64,000 bases of DNA from Dysgonomonas sp. 520. GTDB taxonomy: Bacteria > Bacteroidota > Bacteroidia > Bacteroidales > Dysgonomonadaceae. The translations under genes and the position numbers were made by a program. This document shows positions 20,112 to 30,090 of the stretch, in pieces. Each line of letters opens with the position of its first letter. Positions within the stretch are counted from its first letter, which is position 1. Location of the stretch: contig NZ_QVMP01000023.1 of the NCBI RefSeq assembly GCF_010501095.1, positions 63,993 to 127,992 of the forward strand, written 5' to 3'. Under the pieces are notes generated by a model. That model made no database searches, was not told where the DNA came from, and saw only the letters and a list, made by a program, of their open reading frames with translations.

Positions 20112-20177
20112 GTAGGGGCGAATAAACATTCGCCCTGATATTCGGGCGTAAGATTTTACGCCCCTACTTTTGGGCAG
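20112..20177. repeat. Family B double-hairpin repeat, copy 1
   Basis: The reverse complement of this 66-bp segment matches 29986-30051 almost perfectly. It consists of two adjacent palindromes, GGGCGAAT..ATTCGCCC and GGGCGTAA..TTACGCCC, plus a GGGCAG tail. Confidence 0.9.
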
Positions 20178-20215
20178 GCTTCTACTCCACCCGGATATTC
20201 GTTGAGTAAAATCCA

Positions 20216-20257
20216 ACGTTTTTATTATAGAAAATCCGAATACTGATTGGCATTATT
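20216..20257. repeat. 41-bp direct repeat, copy 2
   Basis: Second copy of the segment at 117-157 (ACGTTTTTATTATAGAAAA through CTGATTGGCAT), in the same orientation. Confidence 0.75.
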
Positions 20258-20272
20258 TACTAATAATAATGT

Positions 20273-20698
20273 TCAATGCAACCCGAATATCACATTAGCT
20301 AAAATGATAAATAACACGATAAGCGTTATCACAACATACATATAATCTTTTTCAATCAGAAAAGCAACAGCCGAAAAAGCAACCCGCATTATCGGAGTTG
20401 CGATCAGCACAATCACTCCCAGCTGAATTATCGAAGCTCCATCGATAGCCAATACCCCCTTCCAGATAGAAGAAAATTCCCTCAGGCTTTGATCTACTCC
20501 CGCAAAGGTTTCTCCCGAAGGCACAGTTTTGTAATCGGGTACAATTCCGTGATGTTGTATCAAATAAATGATTCCGCCCAAAAGCGTAATGCCACAAGCG
20601 AGCATCACCCCGTAGCGCAACAATTTCCCGATATACAGCTCAACATCCCGCTCTACCCAAAATTCTTTTGAAAATATACTAGGTTTCATCTTGCTCAT
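20273..20698 (-). CDS. DUF1634 family membrane protein
   Basis: 141 residues with three predicted membrane helices (YGVMLACGITLLGGIIYLI, IIQLGVIVLIATPIMRVAFSAVAFLI, MYVVITLIVLFIILANVIFGL), matching the DUF1634 pattern. The start overlaps the TauE gene stop by 4 bases (ATGA). DUF1634 genes commonly follow TauE-type transporters, so it is probably an accessory subunit of that exporter. Its molecular role is not established. Confidence 0.85.
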   Translation of the reverse strand: MSKMKPSIFSKEFWVERDVELYIGKLLRYGVMLACGITLLGGIIYLIQHHGIVPDYKTVPSGETFAGVDQSLREFSSIWKGVLAIDGASIIQLGVIVLIATPIMRVAFSAVAFLIEKDYMYVVITLIVLFIILANVIFGLH

Positions 20699-21534
20699 AG
20701 CTTGCCTGTTATACCATTATACATCATCATTATTGCGAGAAAGAATATTACCACACTAAACAGTAAACGCAATTTCCTGACGTTGGCTTTCGGTAATATT
20801 TTCGATCCGAAAAATGCACCCAGCAAAACGCCAACCACAATAGGTAAAGCCAAACCGGGATCAATATATCCGCGTTGAAGGTAAATGACTGCACTGGCGG
20901 CGGCGGTTACTCCCACCATAAAATTGCTGGTAGTTGTGGAAACCTTGAACGGTATTTTCATAGCTGTGTCCATTGCCAAAACCTTCAATGCTCCGGAGCC
21001 TATACCCAACAATCCGGATAAAACTCCAGCCAAAGTCATCAGCGAATAGCCTCCGGCAACGTTTTTTACTTTATAATCAACTACTTTTCCGTTATCAGTA
21101 TACGATCCGTTCAACTTCAATTTCTCGCCCAGTTTATCTCCCGGGGCAGAGTAGTCCACGTTTTCCGTTTTTTGAGAAACCGAGCGAACGGCCGAAAATA
21201 TCAATACACAACCAAATATGATGGCAATATACATCTTATCGAGATACATGGCAATCAAAGCACCTGCAACGGCGCCCGTTGTGGTGGCAATTTCGAGGAA
21301 CATCCCTATGCGCACATTGGTTATTCCCTCCTTTATATAGGCAGCGGCAGCACCCGACGAACTGGCAATGGACGTAACCAAAGCTGTGCCGATAGCATAG
21401 CGCATGTCTATACCGAATCCCAGAGTGAGCAGCGGAATAATGACGACTCCACCGCCAAGCCCCGTTAAAGAGCCTAAAAAACCGGCGCAAATAGCCCCAA
21501 GAAACAGAATAAATGTAAAAAATTCCAAGTTCAT
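20695..21534 (-). CDS. TauE/SafE family sulfite/anion exporter
   Basis: 279-residue inner-membrane protein with about seven to eight hydrophobic segments. It has the duplicated TauE/SafE motif: GSLTGLGGGVVIIPLLTLGFG near the N-terminus and SGLLGIGSGALKVLAMDTAMKIPFKVSTTTSNFMVG in the second half. Family members move small organic sulfur compounds or sulfite; the substrate here is unknown. It forms a two-gene operon with the DUF1634 gene and is divergent from glgP. Confidence 0.88.
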   Translation of the reverse strand: MNLEFFTFILFLGAICAGFLGSLTGLGGGVVIIPLLTLGFGIDMRYAIGTALVTSIASSSGAAAAYIKEGITNVRIGMFLEIATTTGAVAGALIAMYLDKMYIAIIFGCVLIFSAVRSVSQKTENVDYSAPGDKLGEKLKLNGSYTDNGKVVDYKVKNVAGGYSLMTLAGVLSGLLGIGSGALKVLAMDTAMKIPFKVSTTTSNFMVGVTAAASAVIYLQRGYIDPGLALPIVVGVLLGAFFGSKILPKANVRKLRLLFSVVIFFLAIMMMYNGITGKL

Positions 21535-21685
21535 TTTGTGTGCTCCATTTTCAATTGGTAAAGGTATATAAAAAGAGGCTTCTTCTACTCTTTTTAATTG
21601 TCATTATCATAACAAGTGAACCTCATTTTTGGTTGAATATAACTATATTAAATATAAAACCTGATTTTTTTTTAGAATTTATCCT

Positions 21686-21693
21686 TATCTTTG
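21686..21693 (+). promoter_or_regulatory. Candidate -7 element for glgP
   Basis: TATCTTTG matches TAnnTTTG and lies 58 bases before the glgP start. The -33 region is a T-run without a clear TTTG. Confidence 0.5.
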
Positions 21694-21751
21694 TGTCTTC
21701 TTTTTTCAAGAAAATCAAGATATTATTTCGTAAACTAAAATCACTGTAAGT

Positions 21752-24331
21752 ATGAAAATTCAAGCGAGTAATTCCAATCAACCTGCATGGAAGGAAATTT
21801 ATTCACAAGCAAAACTACCCAAGGAACTTGAGCCACTAGAAAAAATCGCTCGAAATTTATGGTGGGTGTGGAATAGCGATGCTGCTGAACTTTTCGAAGC
21901 ATTAGATCCTAAATTATGGAAAGAGTCGGGGCAAAACCCTGTTATTCTGATTCAGAACCTTTCTGTTACAAGAGAAGAAGAGATTGTTAAGGATAAAGCA
22001 TTGATGGCGAAAGCCGAAAAAGTATTTGCCGATTTCGACAAATATATGTCAGAGAAATTTGATCCGAACAAAACTTCAATAGCATATTTCAGTATGGAAT
22101 ATGGATTCACCCATATTCTGAAAATTTATTCCGGAGGTTTAGGTGTTTTGGCGGGCGACTACCTGAAAGAAGCCAGCGACAGCCATGTAGACCTTACCGG
22201 AGTAGGGTTTCTTTACAAATACGGATATTTTACGCAAACATTATCTCCTGATGGACAGCAGGTTGCGAATTATGAGCCTCAAAACTTCGGCAGCTTGCCG
22301 ATAGAGCAGGTTTTTGAATCTGACGGAAATCCGATGATCTTGTCTGTGCCATTCCCCGGTAGAGATATCTATTGCCATGTATGGAGAGTAAATGTAGGTC
22401 GTATACCTTTATACTTGATGGATACGGACTTAGATAGCAATAGCGAATTCGACCGTCCTATTACACACCAATTGTATGGCGGTGACATCGAAAACCGTCT
22501 GAAACAAGAATACCTTTTAGGTATCGGTGGTATTCAATTGTTAAATAAATTGGGTATTAAGAAAGATATTTACCACTGCAACGAGGGTCATGCCGCATTT
22601 ATAAATATACAACGCCTTCTTGATCTTATAGAAGGAGAGCATTTGACATTCAATCAGGCACTTGAAGTTGTACGTGCATCAGGTTTGTACACGGTTCACA
22701 CACCTGTGCCGGCAGGTCACGACTATTTCGAAGAAGGATTGCTGGGCAAATATATGGGCAGCTATCCTGCGCGTTTGGGCATATCTTGGCAAGAGTTTAT
22801 TGATATGGGGCGTGAACATCCGGGATCGGGCGAAAAATTCAGCATGAGTGTTTTTGCTCTGAACACATGCAGTCAGGCAAACGGAGTTAGTTACTTGCAC
22901 GGAATTGTATCCCGCAAAATGTTTCAACCGATTTGGAGCGGCTACTTTGCCGAAGAGTTGCATGTGGGATATGTGACAAACGGGGTTCACTTGCCAACAT
23001 GGGCCACAAACGAGGCTAAAAAATTGTATGAAAAATCGTTCAATAAAGATTTCTATAACGACCAATCGAACAAAGATATCTGGAAAGCAATTTATGATGT
23101 TGCCGATTCGGAAGTTTGGAATTTAAGAAAATCGCTAAAAAAACGCCTTATCAATTATGTTAAGGAATATTTGAGGGAAAGTTGGATTAAAAACCAGACA
23201 GATCCGAAACACGTTCTTTCGATAGTTGAAAAAGTAAACCCAGAAGCCTTGCTGATTGGGTTCGGACGCCGTTTTGCTACTTACAAAAGAGCGCACTTGT
23301 TGTTCACCGATCTTGATCGTTTGGCTAAGTTGGTGAATAATCCGGAACGTCCTATCCAGTTCCTGTTTACAGGAAAGGCTCACCCTGCCGATGGTGGAGG
23401 TCAAGGGTTGATAAAGAAAATCATCGAAATATCACGTATGCCACAATTCCAAGGTAAGATCATCTTCCTTGAAAATTACGATATGCAATTGGCAAAACGT
23501 ATGATTTCGGGTGTTGATATTTGGTTGAATACACCAACCCGTCCGTTGGAAGCATCCGGAACATCGGGAGAAAAAGCCGTTATGAATGGAGTGTTAAACT
23601 TCTCTGTGCTTGACGGATGGTGGTATGAAGGATATACGGAAGAAGCCGGATGGGCGTTGACCGACAAGAGAAGTTACGAAAATCAGGCGTTCCAAGACGA
23701 ATTGGATGCGGCAACTATCTACAATACATTCGAAACCAAGATTCTACCATTGTATTTCGAAAACCGTAACAAAGAAGGATTTTCACCTGCTTGGGTTAAA
23801 TACGTGAAAAACTGTATCGCGCAAATAGCTCCGGATTATACAACCAAACGTATGATCGACGATTATATCGAAAGATTCTATATTCCGTTGGCTACACGTA
23901 AGAAAATGGTTACGGACAACAATTATGCGAAAGCTAAGGAAATAGCTGCATGGAAAGAAGATATGGCATCTAAATGGGATAGCTTTGTTGTCGAATCGTT
24001 GAAAATAAATGGTCAGGAGGCATCTTCTGTTCCTGCGATGAATTTATTTGAACATGACGAAATTTCGGTAGAAATTGTTATCGACAAAAAAGACATGATT
24101 GGCGATTTGGGCATAGAAACAGTGTTGTCGAGATATGACAATAAGACCAATGAAACCAAGTTCATCAAAACCATGCCATTCAAATTGGAGAGGAAAGAAG
24201 GTTCTAAGCTCTATTTCAAAGCAGTTGAGAATATCGAATATACAGGATATCACAGGTTTGCATACAGGGTTTATCCTAGCAACCCTGATCTGCCTCATAG
24301 AATGGACTTTGCCTTTGTTCGTTGGATTTGA
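21752..24331 (+). CDS. glgP: Alpha-glucan phosphorylase
   Basis: GT35 enzyme that phosphorolyses alpha-1,4 glucans to glucose 1-phosphate, mobilising glycogen or maltodextrin. The 859 residues include the N-terminal DUF3417-like segment ARNLWWVWNSDAAELFEAL, SMEYGFTHILKIYSGGLGVLAGDYLKEASD, HCNEGHAAF, and the cofactor site EASGTSGEKAVMNG, in which Lys608 is the predicted pyridoxal-phosphate lysine. This places it in the shorter TIGR02094-type branch and not the E. coli GlgP type. It stands alone, with a terminator at 24361-24396. Confidence 0.95.
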   Translation: MKIQASNSNQPAWKEIYSQAKLPKELEPLEKIARNLWWVWNSDAAELFEALDPKLWKESGQNPVILIQNLSVTREEEIVKDKALMAKAEKVFADFDKYMSEKFDPNKTSIAYFSMEYGFTHILKIYSGGLGVLAGDYLKEASDSHVDLTGVGFLYKYGYFTQTLSPDGQQVANYEPQNFGSLPIEQVFESDGNPMILSVPFPGRDIYCHVWRVNVGRIPLYLMDTDLDSNSEFDRPITHQLYGGDIENRLKQEYLLGIGGIQLLNKLGIKKDIYHCNEGHAAFINIQRLLDLIEGEHLTFNQALEVVRASGLYTVHTPVPAGHDYFEEGLLGKYMGSYPARLGISWQEFIDMGREHPGSGEKFSMSVFALNTCSQANGVSYLHGIVSRKMFQPIWSGYFAEELHVGYVTNGVHLPTWATNEAKKLYEKSFNKDFYNDQSNKDIWKAIYDVADSEVWNLRKSLKKRLINYVKEYLRESWIKNQTDPKHVLSIVEKVNPEALLIGFGRRFATYKRAHLLFTDLDRLAKLVNNPERPIQFLFTGKAHPADGGGQGLIKKIIEISRMPQFQGKIIFLENYDMQLAKRMISGVDIWLNTPTRPLEASGTSGEKAVMNGVLNFSVLDGWWYEGYTEEAGWALTDKRSYENQAFQDELDAATIYNTFETKILPLYFENRNKEGFSPAWVKYVKNCIAQIAPDYTTKRMIDDYIERFYIPLATRKKMVTDNNYAKAKEIAAWKEDMASKWDSFVVESLKINGQEASSVPAMNLFEHDEISVEIVIDKKDMIGDLGIETVLSRYDNKTNETKFIKTMPFKLERKEGSKLYFKAVENIEYTGYHRFAYRVYPSNPDLPHRMDFAFVRWI

Positions 24332-24360
24332 TGTTGATTATTTAATTGTAATATAATATT

Positions 24361-24396
24361 TAGCAGTAAGTTATTTAGCTTGCTGCTATTTTTTTG
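24361..24396 (+). terminator. Intrinsic terminator of glgP
   Basis: TAGCAGTAAG and CTTGCTGCTA form a stem with a small offset, followed by seven T. It lies 30 bases after the glgP stop. Confidence 0.75.
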
Positions 24397-24410
24397 CAAA
24401 AAAGTATAAT

Positions 24411-24460
24411 TTACGCCCGAATATCAACAATTTATCGGTAGGAGAGAAATTCTCCCCTAC
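24411..24460. repeat. Degenerate family B-like segment
   Basis: TTACGCCCGAATATC matches one side of family B, and the stretch ends in CCCCTAC like the family. The intervening half is replaced by GGAGAGAAATTCTCCCC, itself a palindrome. Confidence 0.5.
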
Positions 24461-24476
24461 AATCTTTCAGTACTTT

Positions 24477-24508
24477 TTTCTTTCTTCTAAAAAGAAGTCG
24501 TACTTTTG
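24477..24508 (+). promoter_or_regulatory. Promoter of tyrS (and tRNA-Gln)
   Basis: TACTTTTG at 24501-24508 matches the -7 consensus; TTTC at 24477-24480 with a 20-base spacer is one base off TTTG. It lies 38 bases before the tyrS start. Confidence 0.65.
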
Positions 24509-24546
24509 TCCTTCAAACTATTAAAATAAGTAATTTAAATCTATCG

Positions 24547-25839
24547 ATGAATTTTGTAGAAGAATTAAGATGGCGTGGCATGATTCAAGAAATTATGCCG
24601 GGAACAGAAGAACAATTGCAAAAAGAATTGACCTCAGGCTATGTTGGTATTGACCCGACGGCCGATTCGTTGCATATTGGTCACCTTGTGAGTGTAATGA
24701 TTTTGAAACACTTTCAGCGTGCCGGACATCGTCCGATAGCCCTTGTTGGAGGAGCTACGGGTATGATTGGCGATCCATCTATGAAATCGCAAGAGAGGAA
24801 ATTGCTGGATGAAGAAACACTTCGTCACAATCAGGAAGCCATTAAAAAGCAGTTGGCTAAGTTCTTAGACTTTGAGTCGGACAAACCCAATGCCGCATTG
24901 TTGGTGAATAATTACGATTGGATGAAGGATATTTCTTTCTTGGAATTTATTCGTGATATAGGAAAACATATCACCGTAAATTACATGATGGCAAAAGACT
25001 CTGTGAAAAAGCGGTTGAGTGGAGAATCGTCCGAAGGCATGTCGTTTACTGAGTTTTCTTACCAGTTGATGCAGGGTTATGACTATCTACATCTTTATTC
25101 GGATTATGGCTGCAAAATCCAGATGGGAGGTTCGGATCAGTGGGGCAATATCACCACAGGGTCGGAACTGATACGCCGTAAGGTTGGAGGAGAAGCATTT
25201 GCTCTTGTTTGCCCGCTTATCACGAAAGCCGATGGCACGAAGTTCGGTAAAACGGAATCGGGTAATGTTTGGTTGGAAAGAAGATATACCTCGCCATACA
25301 AGTTCTACCAATTCTGGCTGAATGTGAGCGATGCAGATGCCGAAAAATATATCAAGATATTCACGGCTTTGTCTAAAGACGAGATTGATGCTTTGGTGAA
25401 AGAGCAGGAAGCTGCACCGCATTTGCGTCCGTTGCAAAAACGATTGGCGAAAGAAATCACTGTGATGGTTCACTCTGTCGAAGATTATGAGGCAGCAGTT
25501 AGCGCATCCAATATTTTGTTCGGGAATTCTACGGCCGACGAATTGAAGTCGTTGGATGAGGAAACCCTGTTGCAAGTATTTGAAGGCGTGCCTCAGTTCG
25601 AAATATCGAAAGACGAACTTTCGGCGGGAATAAAAGCAATAGACTTGCTTACCGAAAAAGCATCCGTATTTCCATCGAAAGGAGAAATGCGCAAAACAAC
25701 TCAAGCAGGTGGAGTGATGATAAATAAAGCGAAACTGGAAGATCAGGATACTTTAATTGATGCGTCTTACCTGATCGGAGGAAAATATATTTTAGCGCAA
25801 AAAGGCAAGAAAAACTATTTTTTGCTTATAGTTAAATAA
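24547..25839 (+). CDS. tyrS: Tyrosyl-tRNA synthetase
   Basis: Class I aminoacyl-tRNA synthetase charging tRNA-Tyr. The 430 residues carry HIGH at 43-46 and the KFGKT form of the KMSKS loop at 232-236. The C-terminal S4 RNA-binding domain (about 365-430) contains [20 protein letters not shown]. Complete and of bacterial TyrRS-1 type. A tRNA-Gln gene follows 33 bases later and is probably read from the same promoter. Confidence 0.97.
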   Translation: MNFVEELRWRGMIQEIMPGTEEQLQKELTSGYVGIDPTADSLHIGHLVSVMILKHFQRAGHRPIALVGGATGMIGDPSMKSQERKLLDEETLRHNQEAIKKQLAKFLDFESDKPNAALLVNNYDWMKDISFLEFIRDIGKHITVNYMMAKDSVKKRLSGESSEGMSFTEFSYQLMQGYDYLHLYSDYGCKIQMGGSDQWGNITTGSELIRRKVGGEAFALVCPLITKADGTKFGKTESGNVWLERRYTSPYKFYQFWLNVSDADAEKYIKIFTALSKDEIDALVKEQEAAPHLRPLQKRLAKEITVMVHSVEDYEAAVSASNILFGNSTADELKSLDEETLLQVFEGVPQFEISKDELSAGIKAIDLLTEKASVFPSKGEMRKTTQAGGVMINKAKLEDQDTLIDASYLIGGKYILAQKGKKNYFLLIVK

Positions 25840-25872
25840 AAAAATTATTCCTTTGCATTAAGGAATTGGTAT

Positions 25873-25943
25873 TGTCTCATGGTGTAATGGTAGCACTGCA
25901 GATTCTGGCTCTGCCAGTCTAGGTTCGAATCCTAGTGAGACAA
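25873..25943 (+). tRNA. tRNA-Gln (anticodon CTG)
   Basis: 71-nt cloverleaf: acceptor TGTCTCA/TGAGACA, D-arm TGGTGTAATGGTAGCA, anticodon stem GCAGA/TCTGC with loop TTCTGGC giving CTG, T-arm TTCGAAT within CTAGG/CCTAG. CCA is not encoded. Confidence 0.94.
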
Positions 25944-26316
25944 CAAATAAATAATACATAGAAGTAAGCAAAACCCAGATTTTTAAAGAAAATCTGGGTT
26001 TCCTGTTTTAATCTGTTATGCTGAATGCTACGATTTGGAACAAACGAACTAAGCTTTATTAGAAGTATTTGACGAACAGGAATACAGAAGCTGATTTTAC
26101 CGAAACACCCAATTTGATAAGTTTCCATTCAGACAAGACATTTTTACCCACATTCTGGACACATTTACCCTTCACTTTTTCGCTTTATAAATAAGTTTGT
26201 ACACTATAAATCACATCCCTGCAGGTTAGTATTTATAAGATTAAATTACCAATAATAACTTAATCATTAACCACAATTCAAAAGAAATTTCGGATTGTGA
26301 ATATCATTTTTATATC
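25944..26316. other. Intergenic region upstream of the SGNH multidomain gene
   Basis: 373 bases without a gene: the tRNA-Gln terminator, then AT-rich DNA. TAAGTTTG at 26192-26199 matches the -7 consensus for a promoter reading into the gene at 26317, without a clear -33 box, leaving a leader of about 110 bases. Confidence 0.55.
25971..26012 (+). terminator. Intrinsic terminator after tRNA-Gln
   Basis: AAACCCAGATTTT pairs with AAAATCTGGGTTT around a short A-rich loop, followed by CCTGTTTT. A 13-bp stem just downstream of the tRNA. Confidence 0.8.
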
Positions 26317-29300
26317 ATGAAAAAACTATTTCTTTTTTTTAGCATTCTGTTTTGCATTGGGTCGCAAGCACAGACTTTGGAACAAAAGATTTACATTGAT
26401 TTCGGTAAAAACAATTTCGACGACGGAGAAATAACTCTGGGTCCCGACATCAATGAAAATTACTGGAATAATGCAGTCGAAACTGCGGCGGGTTCTAATC
26501 TCAATTTAGTAAATGCACTAAATGTATCGACCGGTTATTCTTTAGAAATAACAAAATTTTTCTCTTCGAACGGAAAGAGAAATGGAGCATTACTCAATCC
26601 CAGTGCCGATTTGCTTGGCGACTTAGCCATCGTCACTGCTACACACGACTATTTCTTTGTGGATAACAATCGTGCGGGAGCCTTTAAAATCAAAAATCTT
26701 GATAAAAATAAGGCATACCGTTTTAATATCTTCGGTAGCCGGAGCCATGATCAAAACCGAACCTCAATTTTTTCCTTATCGGGAGCAAACGGCAGCCACA
26801 GCTTACATCAAACATCGGACGCTAACCTGGGAGGAACCGGAACACATCAGAACAACAGTAACATCTTTACTTCGGATATGATTTTCCCCGATAAAAATGG
26901 AGAAATACAATTCGAACTTTCAATTCTGACCGGAGGTTTTGCTTACATTAACGCCATGAAGATAGAAGAATACAACGGCATTGTGGTTACTGCCGGAGAT
27001 AAATTCTATATCGACTTCGGTAAAGATAACGGAACTGACGGGCTTAAAACCGAGAGTCCTGACGAAAATGGCAACTATTGGAATAATATGATTGCTACCC
27101 AAAGCGGAGCTACATTGAACCTGATAACAGCTGATAATGCAAATAGCTCTTATACACTTACTCTGAAAGGAAACTACTTATCCAATGGCATGAAAAACGG
27201 CGCACTGCTCAGTCCCAATCGGGATTTACTTAGCGACTTCGCCATTGCTACCGCTACGCACGATTACTTTTTTGTAGACAACACTGCCAATACGTTGAAC
27301 AGTAGTATAGAATTTTCGAAATTGAATAAAAACAAGTATTATCGGTTTTATGCTTTCGGTAGCCGACAGGATAGTAACGACCGGATAGGACTATTCACCT
27401 TTGCAGGAACTAACTCTTCGGTAGGGCCTCACAAAATGGGAGGAAACAATCTTTCCGTAGGTGTGGATGCAAACCTGGATAAAAATAAAAACGACAGCGA
27501 GATATTTGTTTCAGATTTGATCATGCCTAACGAGGATGGAATAATAACCTTCAAAGTTTCTCTTCTCAGGGGAGGTTTTGCACATATCAATACGTTGAAA
27601 ATTGAAGAGTGTGATATCAATATATCCAAAGCAACATCCATTTCCATATCGGGCGAAAACATAACACAACCCGGACAGGTTATACAAATGTCTGCCAGTG
27701 TTTTACCCCAATTAGCTATTTATCCGGATATTATATGGTCTGTGGATAACGAAGACATAGCACGTATCGACTCAAAAGGAAAAGTATACCCAAAAATCAA
27801 TGGAACTGTACAGGTTACAGCTTCAATTGTTTACAGCAATGACGAAAAAATCTCCACCACAAAAAGTATAACTATTTCTAATCAGATAAATGAACTGTAT
27901 ACCTTAGAAAACGGGCAAGATGTTGGCGACGGTCTGCAAATGAAGAACCTGAAAAGAGCTGACGGTGCCGGTGCAGGCGTATACGAAATGTATACGACAG
28001 TTACCTCGGGCATGACTATCTTATTTAATGCCGACAAAAACAACACCCTAAAATTTGGAATGGGAGATACTCCCGGTTCATTGAAGCTAAACGGAAGTCC
28101 GATTACAGTAGACTTTAGCGGTCCGGCTCTTATCCGTGCAAATTTGTCGGATTACACCTACGAAATTATTGCCATAAATGAGGTTAGTGTTATTGGTACG
28201 GTAACATCCAATGGCTGGGACAAAGAAAAAGGTCTGAATTTGGAATATAAAGGAAACGGCGTCTGGTCGCAAACTCTGAATTTTGAAAATCAGGGCGAAC
28301 TCCATTTTATAATTAACAAGAGTGTGGAACTGAAAAAGATTGCCAATGAAAATTCGGTATTTTATATGTCCGAGGCTCCATCCTACGGGTATACGCTTCA
28401 GGATATTACAATGAAAGGCGGAACTTTCAAGGTTGTACTCGACTTGCTGAATTATACATATTATATTGATTGTGATTCGAAAGAAGAGCTTAAAATTTCA
28501 GTCATGGGATCTTCTGTTCCCAGTGGTACCGGAGCCAGCAACAACTTCGGATATATCCACATGTTCGGAAACCTGTTGGAAAAACGTTTTGACGAGCAAT
28601 TAGGGTTAAACTGGAAAACATCGAACATCTCCATTGGTGGTAATTCTACTGTGGATTTACTAAATCGTTGGGAAAGAGACTTATTGAGCGATTGCGCTCC
28701 ATACGTAATATATGCTTTGTCGTTAGGCAACGAAGGCATCCACGACTTTGGTGAAGAAAGATTCATCAGATACCGTGACAATATGTTACATCTAATAGAA
28801 AAAGCCAGAGAGGTAAGCAAAGTTCCCGTTGTAACCAACAATTATACCCGTGGCGATTTTAATGCAACCGATTATGATTTTATAAAACAAATGAACCTGC
28901 TGATTCATAAGTGGGACGTTCCCAGTGTGAACTTGCTGGGTGCAATAGACAATGGAGCCGGCCGTTGGGCAACCGGCTATCAGAATGGAGGGGACGCATT
29001 TCACCCTAACACAGACGGGCACACCGAATTGTCTTATGCAATAGTACCTTCTCTTTTTGATGCTTTAGAGGCTGGTAAACCCTTGCCTCAACGAGTTGAA
29101 GGCACAAGCTACAAATTCGATCCGTCGGTGTCGAAAAGTAAAATATCTTTTACTCCCGAAGCCACAGCACATTCGTTTACATATTCATTCGGAATAAAAA
29201 CAAAAGCAACCGGAAACATTGCCTCTATCCAAACAAATGTTGCGTCGGGCACTCGCTATCTGACAATAACAGAAGACGGAAAATTGAGTTATACTGCGGG

Positions 29301-29952
29301 AAACAGAACTTTAATTTCAACTTCAACTACTGCCAACAATGACGAATGGCTACAAATAACTCTTACGCATTATTATGCTTGGGGACGAACCATACTGTAC
29401 GTAAATGGACAAAATGTAGGTGGATGCAATGAAAAAATAGTATCAAAAACATTCCATCTGAACGATTTTGAAACCAATGGTGTCTCTGATTTCCGAGAAT
29501 TATTCTTTTATCGTTCGGGTATGAATATCGAAGAAATAACAGAACTTGCTCAAGGTAAAATGTTGAAATCGAGTTTGGAAATATACGCTCCTTTAGATGG
29601 TTCGAAAGGAAACGAAGAGGGTATTCTTGAAAATCTGGCACAAAGTACAAACAGATTGACTTTAGTAACTGATACAACCAGTGCAATTGCGCCCGACACG
29701 TCGGACAACCGTTCTGAATATTATATCTATCCGAATCCATCCACTAATGCTATCAGTGTGGGTGGGCTTGACGCCGGAAAAGAATATAGCTGTACCGTTC
29801 TGGCATCCGATGGAAGACGCTTACTTACCCGGAATCTTTCGAAACAAGATTGTGAGATAAATATTTCTGCTCTGGCTTCGTCGCTATTCTTACTTGAAGT
29901 TACAGATAAAGCGTCGTCGGCAAAAGAAGTATTGACTTTTATAAAAAAGTAA
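26317..29952 (+). CDS. Multidomain SGNH hydrolase with T9SS sorting domain
   Basis: A 1211-residue secreted protein. Order: signal peptide (1-19); two copies of a roughly 200-residue module (about 24-220 and 229-432) sharing IDFGK, NYWNN, ATATHDYFFVDN and RGGFA-IN; a bacterial Ig-like (Big2) domain (about 437-522); a region with two beta-rich segments (530-720); an SGNH/GDSL esterase domain (726-920); a LamG-like jelly roll (about 945-1110); and a type A T9SS sorting domain (1136-1211, starting at YPNPS). SGNH blocks are intact: GSS with Ser733, Gly775-Asn776, Gly804-Asn805, and Asp893-x-x-His896. It is probably an outer-surface carbohydrate esterase (deacetylase). It faces the PUL regulator tail to tail, so PUL membership is inference. 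Confidence 0.85.
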   Translation: MKKLFLFFSILFCIGSQAQTLEQKIYIDFGKNNFDDGEITLGPDINENYWNNAVETAAGSNLNLVNALNVSTGYSLEITKFFSSNGKRNGALLNPSADLLGDLAIVTATHDYFFVDNNRAGAFKIKNLDKNKAYRFNIFGSRSHDQNRTSIFSLSGANGSHSLHQTSDANLGGTGTHQNNSNIFTSDMIFPDKNGEIQFELSILTGGFAYINAMKIEEYNGIVVTAGDKFYIDFGKDNGTDGLKTESPDENGNYWNNMIATQSGATLNLITADNANSSYTLTLKGNYLSNGMKNGALLSPNRDLLSDFAIATATHDYFFVDNTANTLNSSIEFSKLNKNKYYRFYAFGSRQDSNDRIGLFTFAGTNSSVGPHKMGGNNLSVGVDANLDKNKNDSEIFVSDLIMPNEDGIITFKVSLLRGGFAHINTLKIEECDINISKATSISISGENITQPGQVIQMSASVLPQLAIYPDIIWSVDNEDIARIDSKGKVYPKINGTVQVTASIVYSNDEKISTTKSITISNQINELYTLENGQDVGDGLQMKNLKRADGAGAGVYEMYTTVTSGMTILFNADKNNTLKFGMGDTPGSLKLNGSPITVDFSGPALIRANLSDYTYEIIAINEVSVIGTVTSNGWDKEKGLNLEYKGNGVWSQTLNFENQGELHFIINKSVELKKIANENSVFYMSEAPSYGYTLQDITMKGGTFKVVLDLLNYTYYIDCDSKEELKISVMGSSVPSGTGASNNFGYIHMFGNLLEKRFDEQLGLNWKTSNISIGGNSTVDLLNRWERDLLSDCAPYVIYALSLGNEGIHDFGEERFIRYRDNMLHLIEKAREVSKVPVVTNNYTRGDFNATDYDFIKQMNLLIHKWDVPSVNLLGAIDNGAGRWATGYQNGGDAFHPNTDGHTELSYAIVPSLFDALEAGKPLPQRVEGTSYKFDPSVSKSKISFTPEATAHSFTYSFGIKTKATGNIASIQTNVASGTRYLTITEDGKLSYTAGNRTLISTSTTANNDEWLQITLTHYYAWGRTILYVNGQNVGGCNEKIVSKTFHLNDFETNGVSDFRELFFYRSGMNIEEITELAQGKMLKSSLEIYAPLDGSKGNEEGILENLAQSTNRLTLVTDTTSAIAPDTSDNRSEYYIYPNPSTNAISVGGLDAGKEYSCTVLASDGRRLLTRNLSKQDCEINISALASSLFLLEVTDKASSAKEVLTFIKK

Positions 29953-29985
29953 ACTGATAAATTATCTCCAGGGCAGGCTTCTAGT

Positions 29986-30051
29986 CTGCCCAAAAGTAGG
30001 GGCGTAAAATCTTACGCCCGAATATCGGGGCGAATATTTATTCGCCCCTAC
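29986..30051. repeat. Family B double-hairpin repeat, copy 2
   Basis: Matches the reverse complement of 20112-20177. A further hairpin GGGCAG..CTGCCC (29971-29991) adjoins it. It sits between the convergent SGNH gene and HTCS gene, where it may end transcription from both sides. Confidence 0.9.
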
Positions 30052-30090
30052 TTTTCTACGACAACACCCTATTTGATTGTAGGGGTGGGG

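Larger units (their letters stand above)
19910..20272. other. Intergenic region with family B and 41-bp repeats
   Basis: 363 bases with no gene. They contain AT-rich DNA upstream of the minus-strand fabK-like gene, a family B repeat (20112-20177) and the second copy of the 41-bp repeat (20216-20257), which abuts the end of the DUF1634 gene. Confidence 0.7.

Noticed and set aside
21540-21749. Small hydrophobic plus-strand frame (69 codons) directly before glgP
   Set aside because: It covers the glgP promoter candidate at 21686-21693 and overlaps AT-rich leader DNA; the hydrophobicity comes from poly-T runs.
25087-25704. Minus-strand open frame of 205 codons
   Set aside because: Antisense to tyrS, with the composition of an out-of-frame shadow.
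25919-26128. Minus-strand open frame of 69 codons
   Set aside because: Overlaps the end of tRNA-Gln and its terminator.
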